The notes under the pieces: model-generated
Seen by the model: only the letters and a program-made list of their open reading frames with translations
The model's database searches: none
Told to the model about the DNA's origin: nothing
From: Zeaxanthinibacter sp. PT1
GTDB lineage: Bacteria; Bacteroidota; Bacteroidia; Flavobacteriales; Flavobacteriaceae
Assembly: GCF_028464225.1 (NCBI RefSeq)
Contig: NZ_JAQPCN010000001.1
Span: 558,001 to 622,000 of the forward strand
Direction: 5' to 3'
DNA: 64,000 bases
Part shown: positions 45,243 through 52,751 of the stretch, piece by piece
How positions within the stretch are numbered: position 1 is the first letter of the stretch
Layout of the letters: each line of letters opens with the position of its first letter
Translations under genes and position numbers: made by a program

Positions 45243-48200
45243 CTATTCTTGTAAATAGAGGTAATTAAGTTCAAGGGCGTTAAATGCCTTATTGAATTCG
45301 GCCACTTCCTTGTCGACCAATTCATTAAAAGCCTTTAATTCCTTTTCAATCGCGGCAGTCAGCTCTTGCTTTACAGCCTTATCCTGCGCTGTCGGAGGAA
45401 AGTCGTCCATGCCTACCAGGCTATTCAGGTGAGCCAGTTTATTGGTCAGCCTAATTGGGAAATTCAAAGGATCCTGCCCACTCCTGTTCTGGGTCTGGTA
45501 AAGGGCTTTCTCTATCTCCTCAAAATCGGAGATCATTTTATCCGCTTTCTCCACCAATTCCTTCGTGGCTTCTTTCCCTTTGTATTGCTTCTTAAAAGCT
45601 TTTAGTTGTTCATTGATCTTCCTGATCTTCTTAATGCTCTGGTGTGCTTCATCCACCGTTGCATTCACTTCAGTAATGAACTCATGTTGTGCTTTCATAT
45701 CAGCAACAGACACCTCTGCCCTGGGATCTGGGATGATCTTAAATGGCTGGGTGCTGCTCTGCCCGTTCACCGTAAGATGCACCTTGTAATCCCCCGGTGT
45801 GGCCTGTGGCCCGTCCAGGTTTGCCCACCAAAGGATCATTCCCTCTAATTCCTCTGCTCCTTTACCACGGGTATCCCAGACATGGGTATTACCTCCTTTC
45901 TTCACTTCCAGCTTTTTCCCTTTCTCTTTCGCGTTATTAGAATAGGTCGATAAAGTATCTCCCTCCATATTAGTGTAGGCCAATGAAACGCTGTCTTTTT
46001 CTGAAAAATCTTTAAGGTAAAAATGCGTCACTACTCCTGCAGGGTGGTTCTGCCCTTCTGTTTTGGATGGTTCGCTCATGGCCCTCCCCTTTGTGCGATA
46101 TGCAGGCTTTGGCTGGTATAATACCATGTCCTTACCCTTCATGGATGTATCCAATTGGTGCAGAATGGACAGGTCGTCCAGGATCCAGAGGCTTCGCCCC
46201 TGGGTGGCTACGATCAGGTTATTATCCTTAATGGCAAGGTCTGTAATCGGCACTATAGGCAGGTTCAGCTGGAATGGCTTCCAACTGGCCCCGTCATTAA
46301 ATGAAATATACATCCCGGTTTCAGTCCCGGCGTACAGCAAACCTTTTTGCTTAGGATCTTCCCGTACTACACGGGTAAAATGCTCTGACGGAATCCCGTC
46401 AGTGATCAAGGTCCAGCTTTTACCATAATCAGAGGTTTTGTAGAGGTAAGGAGTAAAATCTCCCAGCTTATAACGTGTAGCTGCAACATAGGCAGTGCCC
46501 TCGTCAAAAGCAGAAGCGTGGATACTGTTCACCATGCTCCATTCCGGCATGTTAGACGGAGTAATATTCTCCCAGCTCTCTCCTCCATTTTTGGAGATAT
46601 GGATCAGGCCATCATCACTACCAACCCATAGCAATCCTTCTTTCAAAGGGCTTTCGTCTGCCGCGAAGATGGTAGCATAATATTCTACCCCGGTATTATC
46701 CTGGGTGATTGGACCACCGCTCGATTTCAGTTTCTTCGGGTCGTTCCTGGTCAGGTCATCACTCAGTAATTCCCAGCTCTCCCCTTCGTTGGTCGAGAGG
46801 TGAACATGGTTAGAAAAGGTGTACAATTTATTTGGATCGTGTTTACTGAAAATGATAGGGAAATTCCATTGGAACCTGTACTTCATCCCTTCCGCACCGT
46901 AACCCATAGGGTTATCCGGCCATACATTGATAGCGCGAGTGGTGCCGTTCTCGTGGTTTACACGTGTCAGGAAACCTCCGTAACTACCGCCATAGACGAT
47001 ATCATTATTCTCAGGGTCGACCGCGATATGAGCCGATTCACCCCCTGCTGTTTCCTCCCAATCGGATTCGGAAATGCTTCGACCGTCAGAGCGGTGTTTA
47101 ATCCGGATAGTGCTGTTATCCTGTTGTGCCGCATAAATGCGGTACGGGAATGCATTATCAGTGGTTACCCTGTAGAATTGAGCGGTGGGCTGGTTGTGGT
47201 AGGTACTCCAGTTTTCACCACCATCATAAGAAACCTGTGCTCCCCCATCATCCCCGATGATCATCCTTTGCGAATCTTCCGGTGCGATCCAAAGATCGTG
47301 GTGATCCCCGTGAGGCGCATTAAAAGTTTCAAAAGTTCTACCACCGTCGGTAGACCTGTGGTAACGTACATTGAGAACGTAAACCTTGTCCTCATCTTCG
47401 CTATCGGCATATACACGGGTGTAATACCAGGCCCTCTGTCTTAGCTTTCGCTCATCGTTCACCTGCATCCAGGTTTTACCGCCATCGTCAGAACGATAGA
47501 GTCCACCTTTTTCCTTATTTTCCACGATGGCCCAGACACGATCGCCATTCTTAGGGGAGACCGTAACGCCTATGATTCCCAGGGTGTCTTTTGGAAAGCC
47601 TTTATTATCTGAAATCCTTTCCCAGTTCTCTCCACTGTCGGTGCTTTTCCATAGTGCAGAGCCCTCGCCCCCACTGCTCAGGCTGTAAGGAGTTCTCTGA
47701 ACCCGCCACGTACTCGCATATAAGTTACGCGGGTTGGTTGGATCGATGATCAGATCAACCGCCCCGGCCATATCATTGGCAAAAAGTATTTTATTCCAGG
47801 TTTTACCGCCATCGGTGGTTTTATAAACACCTCGCTCATCTGTAGCTTTATAGATATTGCCCATTACTGCAGCGTATACAATATCAGGATTGTCCGGGTG
47901 AATTCGCATTCGCGATATATGCCTGCTCTTATCCAGCCCCATGCTTTTCCAGGTCTTCCCTGCATCTACAGACTTCCAGACTCCGTATCCTGAAGAAACA
48001 TTCCCCCGGACGGTCTTCTCTCCACCGCCAACGTAGATCACGTTATGATCAGAATCGGCCACAGCCACAGAACCTATACTCCCTCCAAAATAACCATCAG
48101 AGATATTGCTCCATGTGTTACCTCCATCCGTGGTCTTCCAGACACCACCCCCGGCGGCGCCAAAATAGAAAAGATCTGGCTGCCCGGGCACCCCGGTCAC

Positions 48201-48380
48201 CGCAGCCGATCGGCCACCCCTGAAAGGGCCTACCAAACGGTATTCCATGCTGGAGTATAATTCCTGTGGATATTGATCTGTTTGAGATTGATGTTTTTTT
48301 CTTTTCTGTGCCGAGAGGGAGAACGGCAACAGCATAAGGAGCAGCATTAATGCACTGAGCCTGAATGCAGTAGTTTTCAT
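45243..48380 (-). CDS. Large exported BNR/VPS10 (sortilin-like) beta-propeller protein
   Basis: 1045 aa with signal peptide (MKTTAFRLSALMLLLMLLPF to SAQ). At least eight BNR-type motifs (Asp-box SxDxGxTW) are visible: TTDGGNTWSNI, SVDAGKTWKSM, TTDGGKTWNKI, STDSGENWERI, SDDGGKTWMQV, SYDGGENWSTY, SKNGGESWENI, SFNDGASWKPF. They fill two sortilin-like propellers (about 40-740). A helical C-terminal domain (about 880-1045) follows. Proteins of this type occur widely in Bacteroidota and are sometimes called glycosyl hydrolases, but no catalytic residues support that. Confidence 0.88.
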   Translation of the reverse strand: MKTTAFRLSALMLLLMLLPFSLSAQKRKKHQSQTDQYPQELYSSMEYRLVGPFRGGRSAAVTGVPGQPDLFYFGAAGGGVWKTTDGGNTWSNISDGYFGGSIGSVAVADSDHNVIYVGGGEKTVRGNVSSGYGVWKSVDAGKTWKSMGLDKSRHISRMRIHPDNPDIVYAAVMGNIYKATDERGVYKTTDGGKTWNKILFANDMAGAVDLIIDPTNPRNLYASTWRVQRTPYSLSSGGEGSALWKSTDSGENWERISDNKGFPKDTLGIIGVTVSPKNGDRVWAIVENKEKGGLYRSDDGGKTWMQVNDERKLRQRAWYYTRVYADSEDEDKVYVLNVRYHRSTDGGRTFETFNAPHGDHHDLWIAPEDSQRMIIGDDGGAQVSYDGGENWSTYHNQPTAQFYRVTTDNAFPYRIYAAQQDNSTIRIKHRSDGRSISESDWEETAGGESAHIAVDPENNDIVYGGSYGGFLTRVNHENGTTRAINVWPDNPMGYGAEGMKYRFQWNFPIIFSKHDPNKLYTFSNHVHLSTNEGESWELLSDDLTRNDPKKLKSSGGPITQDNTGVEYYATIFAADESPLKEGLLWVGSDDGLIHISKNGGESWENITPSNMPEWSMVNSIHASAFDEGTAYVAATRYKLGDFTPYLYKTSDYGKSWTLITDGIPSEHFTRVVREDPKQKGLLYAGTETGMYISFNDGASWKPFQLNLPIVPITDLAIKDNNLIVATQGRSLWILDDLSILHQLDTSMKGKDMVLYQPKPAYRTKGRAMSEPSKTEGQNHPAGVVTHFYLKDFSEKDSVSLAYTNMEGDTLSTYSNNAKEKGKKLEVKKGGNTHVWDTRGKGAEELEGMILWWANLDGPQATPGDYKVHLTVNGQSSTQPFKIIPDPRAEVSVADMKAQHEFITEVNATVDEAHQSIKKIRKINEQLKAFKKQYKGKEATKELVEKADKMISDFEEIEKALYQTQNRSGQDPLNFPIRLTNKLAHLNSLVGMDDFPPTAQDKAVKQELTAAIEKELKAFNELVDKEVAEFNKAFNALELNYLYLQE

Positions 48381-48483
48381 AGAGTGGTTTTTCGTGAATA
48401 GTAAGCTTTAAAAGTAAGGAAAAAGACAGAATTGGAGTATCCGTATTTTTTCATCCACTGCTCGGATATGATCCTGGGGGTTG

Positions 48484-48560
48484 GTTTGGAGTTTGGGGTT
48501 TGGGGTTTGGGGTTTAGGGTTTGGGGTTTAGGGTTTGGGGTTTGGGGTTTGGGGTTTAGA
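48484..48560 (+). repeat. Heptanucleotide tandem repeat (GTTTGGG)11, G4-prone
   Basis: Eleven contiguous 7-bp units, GTTTGGG with GTTTAGG, GTTTGGA and GTTTAGA variants. The G-runs every 7 nt could form G-quadruplexes on the plus strand. It lies upstream of the BNR gene start. Confidence 0.9.
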
Positions 48561-48571
48561 CCCTTCGTCTT

Positions 48572-48607
48572 CCCGCCCGTACCGGACAGTACGTTCGGGC
48601 GGGCGCT
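48572..48607. repeat. GC-rich palindrome of the CCCGCCCG family
   Basis: CCCGCCCGTACCG with GTACGTTCGGGCGGG, followed by CGCTC. Confidence 0.75.
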
Positions 48608-48633
48608 CAGGGTTTGGAATTTGAGGTTCGAAG

Positions 48634-49569
48634 TTAATTGCTGGAGGCAGGTATCGAACTGTTTCCCTTCATCGCCTCCCAATACGCGTGCAGGCGAGCA
48701 ACAAATTGTTCGGGATTTTCTGCATAAAGTCTTCGTCCCAGGGACCAGGCTTTTGATTGCAGCTGACTTCTTTCTTCGTGGACCAACCCTGCTACTAAAC
48801 GATGCCCGGCAAGATTTGTCGCCTTACTTTCTTCGGATTTAAGGATTTGTTGCAAGACAGCGAGATCATGATCCAGGCCCAGCAAATCAGACAGTTCGCC
48901 CAGCGCGGTTTCCCAGGCCATCATAACCGGCGGCCATATCATCTGCAGGTAGCCCAGCTGGTAATAGAGATCTTTCACTCTTTTGCGCCATTCGTGCAAA
49001 TGTTCTGCGGTGGTATCTTCCCTGGCTACTCCCCTGTTGGTCATCCCCCGTCCGTAAGCTTTCACCATTCCGGCAGCAAAGGCACTAAAATCTTCGTGTT
49101 CCAGGTTCCAGCGGTGCACTGTCTCCTTGATCGCCTTTATGACCATGAGCACCTGCTCCGTTGTCCTATGTGATCTGATGATATTAAGCTGCTGTTGATG
49201 CCTCTTCTGTAATTGCTCCTTTATTTCCTGAAAGCCCGTATCGGGAAAAATGTCGGGATGTCTATCCCCGAGCAAGGTGATCGACTCGACCAAAACCGCG
49301 CTGTCCCGCGCATCGGACAAGAGCCTGGCTGCATCCCTCAGGGCTCGGTTGGCATTTTTATAGGTTTCTTCATTCATCCCGGAACGCACCAGTCGAAGCA
49401 GAGCTCTTAATTTCTTAAAATCCTTACGGGTTTCGTGTAGCCCGACATCCAATGATTCTGCATGCTGCAAGAAGTGTTCCGCATGGTCCAGTAATAGGAG
49501 GGCAAGTCGCTTTGTTCCCTTTTCGGGGGTTTCATCTGGATTATAATGTAGAATGATCGGGTCGTCCAT
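48634..49569 (-). CDS. CHAD domain protein
   Basis: 311 aa of alpha-helical CHAD fold. The conserved His/basic positions appear in DVGLHETRKDFKKLRALLRL near 42-61, RDAARLLSDARDSAVL near 77-92, HLHEWRKRVKDLYYQLGYL near 189-207 and LGLDHDLAVLQ near 229-239. CHAD proteins bind polyphosphate through these basic faces. No CYTH partner is adjacent. It ends near a repeat tract. The chromosome's phosphate island is far away but the theme is shared. Confidence 0.9.
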   Translation of the reverse strand: MDDPIILHYNPDETPEKGTKRLALLLLDHAEHFLQHAESLDVGLHETRKDFKKLRALLRLVRSGMNEETYKNANRALRDAARLLSDARDSAVLVESITLLGDRHPDIFPDTGFQEIKEQLQKRHQQQLNIIRSHRTTEQVLMVIKAIKETVHRWNLEHEDFSAFAAGMVKAYGRGMTNRGVAREDTTAEHLHEWRKRVKDLYYQLGYLQMIWPPVMMAWETALGELSDLLGLDHDLAVLQQILKSEESKATNLAGHRLVAGLVHEERSQLQSKAWSLGRRLYAENPEQFVARLHAYWEAMKGNSSIPASSN

Positions 49570-49622
49570 AGCAGTGAATTAAAGGTAGGTTTTTTTGTAA
49601 TTGGTGGCAAGGAAGTTGGTTG

Positions 49623-49664
49623 GCGGTTTGCAGTTTGCAGTTTGCAGTTTGCAGTTTGCAGTTT
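49623..49664 (+). repeat. Heptanucleotide tandem repeat (GCAGTTT)6
   Basis: Six in-phase units; the first is GCGGTTT and the other five are perfect. Confidence 0.9.
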
Positions 49665-49708
49665 AGTTGAAAAAACAAATTATGAATTCAAAGGTTTTTC
49701 AGCCTCGC

Positions 49709-49770
49709 TGCCGGTTTCCTGCAGTGAGCATACCTAAATTATAAGCGGGGCGGGGTTAAGCGACCCCAGT
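49709..49770 (+). repeat. Two-hairpin element, copy F
   Basis: Aligns without gaps to copies A-E over 62 nt: TGCCGGTTTCCTGCAGTG, then ACCTAAATTATAAG, then CGGGGCGGGGTTAAGCGACC. Confidence 0.75.
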
Positions 49771-49927
49771 TTTGAAACCGTATTTCCTGGTTTTTGGTAA
49801 GGAATTCTTCACGCCCGTAATCTTTGACCTGGTAATCCCCGACAAATCACATTTTAACTGGAAAACGCATTAGTTTATTTCCTAATAGTGTTCAACATAT
49901 CCCTATTTAATACAGACCTTTAGACTC

Positions 49928-50944
49928 ATGAAAACCATCGATCCTAAAATCATCCGGCAGCTCTTCATTCTCTCCCTGATCGTATTCATCGGGCTACTGA
50001 TCATGAAGAATATGATGCCGTACCTGTCCGGGGTACTTGGAGCAATCACTATATACGTTCTGCTCAGAAAGCCCATGGCCAAGTTGGTCCGAAAAGGATG
50101 GCATCCCGATCTCGCGTCCGGTTTACTGATGCTGGCCTCATTTATCTGTATACTGATTCCTGTTGGCGGATTATTGATGATGCTGGGGAATAAAGTAAGT
50201 AAGGCTGTACAGAATTCGGAACGTTTTGTAAATGCGCTACGAGAACAGCTGAAATATGTTGAGGACAAGGTGAACTATGATCTTACTGCCCAATTAGACA
50301 GCGAGGCTTTCAGCGGATGGGTTTCTAATAACCTGCAGAGTGTCGCCAACAGTACTTTTGAAATCCTGATCTCGCTGGTGATCATGTATTTCCTATTGTA
50401 TTATATGCTGACCAATCGCAGTAAACTCCGGGAATCATTGTATGAATACATTCCCATCGGCGAGGACAACCTGAAAATGATTGGCAAGGACGTTAAAGAG
50501 ATGGTACGTGCTAATGCCCTGGGGATACCCCTGGTTGCCATTGCCCAGGGAATCGTAGCGTTGATAGGATTTCTCATCTTTAAAATAGACAGCCCCTTCT
50601 TCTGGGCCGGGATGGTGGCCATCGGTTCTATGATCCCGTTCGTTGGAGCGCTGCTAGGGACTATTCCCGCTTTTATCCTCACCTTGTCTGCAGGGGATGA
50701 TTTCGCGGCTTTCGGGATCCTGATCTATGGCCTGGTGGTGGTTGGTTCTACGGATAACTTTATCCGGCTGTATGTACTTCGCCGGCTGGATAATGTTCAT
50801 CCCCTGATCACGCTTATCGGGGTACTGGTCGGGGTGCCGCTGTTTGGTTTTATAGGGTTAATCTTCGGTCCTTTGCTTCTCAGTCTTTTCCTTGTGATCG
50901 TCAGGATCTATAAGAAGGAATACGGGAGGCAGGAGACTCTGTAG
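49928..50944 (+). CDS. AI-2E-family transporter
   Basis: A 338-aa inner-membrane protein with about eight helices: an N-terminal pair (LFILSLIVFIGLLIMKNMMP), a soluble loop (about 100-150), then LVIMYFLLYYMLTNR, IPLVAIAQGIVALIGFLIF, WAGMVAIGSMIPFVGALLGT near 215-235 and VHPLITLIGVLVGVPLFGFI near 292-311. The PxxGxxxG and PLI.LIGVLxG motifs are family signatures. Family members have been linked to autoinducer-2 export or ion antiport; the cargo here is unknown. Confidence 0.92.
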   Translation: MKTIDPKIIRQLFILSLIVFIGLLIMKNMMPYLSGVLGAITIYVLLRKPMAKLVRKGWHPDLASGLLMLASFICILIPVGGLLMMLGNKVSKAVQNSERFVNALREQLKYVEDKVNYDLTAQLDSEAFSGWVSNNLQSVANSTFEILISLVIMYFLLYYMLTNRSKLRESLYEYIPIGEDNLKMIGKDVKEMVRANALGIPLVAIAQGIVALIGFLIFKIDSPFFWAGMVAIGSMIPFVGALLGTIPAFILTLSAGDDFAAFGILIYGLVVVGSTDNFIRLYVLRRLDNVHPLITLIGVLVGVPLFGFIGLIFGPLLLSLFLVIVRIYKKEYGRQETL

Positions 50945-50978
50945 TTCAAGGTTCGAGGTTCGAAGTTCGAGGTTCGAG
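50944..50978 (+). repeat. Heptanucleotide tandem repeat (GTTCGAG)5
   Basis: Five units (GTTCAAG, GTTCGAG, GTTCGAA, GTTCGAG, GTTCGAG), beginning on the last base of the AI-2E stop codon. Confidence 0.85.
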
Positions 50979-51019
50979 GCCTACCTTCGGTAGGTAAATT
51001 CGAGATTCGAAATATCCTA

Positions 51020-51661
51020 TTATTTAAAGATGGCTTCCGGCTGGGCAGAGAACTTTTCAAAATTTTCATAAAAGGCGCCTACGTGCCTGGCATCCATCAG
51101 GGCGTGGTGTACCTGTACGGATAGGGGCATCAGTTTCTTATCCCCTTCATTAAATATCTTACCCCAGCTGATCCGCGGCACACTGTCGTGCGGGTGATAA
51201 TGCATGGCATGCTGAATTGCCGTGAAGCGTATCCAGGGGATTGCTGAAAGAAATAGGTAGTCATCTCGTCCGGGTTCATCCTCCATCACCGGGTCAGTTT
51301 TCATTTTTTCAATATGTGCAGCAGCTTCCTTAAGGAAGATTCCCGGATCCGGGTTGTAGGGAACCGTACAGAAACTGAAGACATCGGTAGCTGCTGTGGG
51401 AACAGTAAAAGAAGGATGCACGGCCTGGTGCTCTACGACTTCTTCTCCCCGAATCCGCCGGCGGAATTCGGTTACTTTATTAGCTGCCTTGGACAGCAGG
51501 TAAACCAGCCCAGTGTGAACAGAAATACTCTCTTTTTTAAAATAAGGCAAAAGTCGGGTCACCTCAACATTAGCGGTAATGCTGAAATGCGGATGGTTCA
51601 TGGCATTAAAAAAATCAAAGTGTTTCTTTCGGTGGGGATTGCTAAAGCTAATCTTTTTCAT
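51020..51661 (-). CDS. Chloramphenicol-acetyltransferase-fold protein
   Basis: A 213-aa CoA-dependent acyltransferase-like protein. The catalytic His is in VQVHHALMDARHVG near 186-199, matching the CAT motif HHxxxDG except that Ala replaces Gly. The N-terminal RKKHFDFFNAMNHPHFSITA and the RISWGKIF segment near 166-173 fit type A CAT. Chromosomal homologues in flavobacteria need not confer resistance. A divergent 1.1-kb repeat region lies upstream. Confidence 0.87.
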   Translation of the reverse strand: MKKISFSNPHRKKHFDFFNAMNHPHFSITANVEVTRLLPYFKKESISVHTGLVYLLSKAANKVTEFRRRIRGEEVVEHQAVHPSFTVPTAATDVFSFCTVPYNPDPGIFLKEAAAHIEKMKTDPVMEDEPGRDDYLFLSAIPWIRFTAIQHAMHYHPHDSVPRISWGKIFNEGDKKLMPLSVQVHHALMDARHVGAFYENFEKFSAQPEAIFK

Positions 51662-51729
51662 GGATGAGGTTTGGAATGGTCTAAAGGTCTAGAAAATCTG
51701 ACAATCCTGGAAGATGAAAATCTAATCCC

Positions 51730-51791
51730 TGCATGTTTTCTGCAAGCTGGTCACCTAAATTAACACCGGGGAGGGGTTTGGAAAACCCCGA
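51730..51791 (+). repeat. Two-hairpin element, copy A
   Basis: TGCATGTTTTCTGCA (hairpin I), ACCTAAATTAACACC, then GGGGTTTGGAAAACCCC (hairpin II, 7-bp stem). Confidence 0.8.
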
Positions 51792-51815
51792 GTCTCCAGG
51801 AATAAACTTTAAAAA

Positions 51816-51877
51816 TGCAAGTTTGCTGCAGTGTGCTCTCTTAACTTACGACCGGGGAGGGATCGTTGATCCCCTGA
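51816..51877 (+). repeat. Two-hairpin element, copy B
   Basis: TGCAAGTTTGCTGCA, CTTAACTTACGACC, then GGGATCGTTGATCCC. Confidence 0.8.
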
Positions 51878-51907
51878 ACTCAAACTCCAAGGCATTTCTT
51901 CTCCTAC

Positions 51908-51969
51908 TACAAGTTTCCTGCAGGCAAAACATTTAGTTTATAACCGGGGCGGGGTTTAGCAAACCCCGG
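51908..51969 (+). repeat. Two-hairpin element, copy C
   Basis: TACAAGTTTCCTGCAG, TTTAGTTTATAACC, then GGGGTTTAGCAAACCCC; the outer AACC/GGTT also pair. Confidence 0.8.
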
Positions 51970-51994
51970 TTTAATCAAGATAAAAATTGGTCCA

Positions 51995-52056
51995 TGCATG
52001 TTTACTGCAGGGGAGACCTGTATCTTATGATCGGGGTGGGATAGTCGATCCCCTGT
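51995..52056 (+). repeat. Two-hairpin element, copy D
   Basis: TGCATGTTTACTGCA, TGTATCTTATGATC, then GGGATAGTCGATCCC. Confidence 0.8.
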
Positions 52057-52083
52057 GCCCATCCACCATATTATTTCTACCCC

Positions 52084-52145
52084 TGCAAGCTTTTTGCAGC
52101 CTGGGCACTTAACTTATCACCGGGGCGGGATCATTGATCCCCGGT
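52084..52145 (+). repeat. Two-hairpin element, copy E
   Basis: TGCAAGCTTTTTGCA, CTTAACTTATCACC, then GGGATCATTGATCCC; the outer ACCGG/CCGGT also pair. Confidence 0.8.
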
Positions 52146-52751
52146 TTTCACCCTTAAAACCAAGCTTTTTATTCTGGCACTTCCTGGCTACAGAAGGCCC
52201 CAAGCTTCAACATTATACAGGTTAATATAAGTCGATATCCCAACCCATGAGACCACTCGTTTAGTTCTCAGAATTACCGAATCCGCCAAACACGCTGTAT
52301 ATCAATTACTTACGAAACATGAAGGAAAAATCCTCTTTTTCACGTCAATTTCCCTAGCGAAACCACAAATCCACTCCGAATCTACTGCCTAGTTTTGCAC
52401 CAAAGAAAGACTGAATTAGTTTATAGTGCCTACGAGAATATATTGGCAGGGCAAATGAAGGTTTTTGACATGAACAGTCCCTGCTTTTTCGTAGCATGCT
52501 AATTATAAGTATTAAAAGGGAAGATCAGGCACCCAGTGCCTTTTTATATACACTTTGTTTGAATGTCCGCGAGTAGTGTTCATTCAAAAAGATCTGAATT
52601 ATAGGAGCCGGAGCCCCTCCGGACCGGTTTATGATTACCCGTCGGTTCCATTTTCAAACTCCAACCGGGTAGTTCATCGTACACCGTAAGGTATTCCGTG
52701 CCCCCTTCCCTTTTTACTACCCTTTCTTATTATTAACATAAAACATTTAAA

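Larger units (their letters stand above)
49570..49927. other. Divergent intergenic region with repeats
   Basis: 358 bp holding a heptanucleotide repeat (49623-49664) and two-hairpin element F (49709-49770). The promoters of the CHAD and AI-2E genes must also lie here. Confidence 0.65.
51662..52751. other. 1.1-kb intergenic region with a tandem array of two-hairpin elements
   Basis: The left half holds five 62-nt elements at 86-92 bp period (51730-52145). The right half (52146-52751) is unique sequence with one strong hairpin (CCGGAG/CTCCGG at 52608-52622) and the leader of the DUF7282 gene. No ORF of note on either strand. Confidence 0.75.

Noticed and set aside
48377-48682. 101-codon minus-strand frame with PKPQTPN repeats
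   Set aside because: It is the translation of the GTTTGGG tandem repeat and neighbouring palindrome, overlapping the end of the CHAD gene.
51730-52145. CRISPR array
   Set aside because: The conserved unit is 62 nt, degenerate and self-structured, the period varies (86-92) and no cas genes are in the window.
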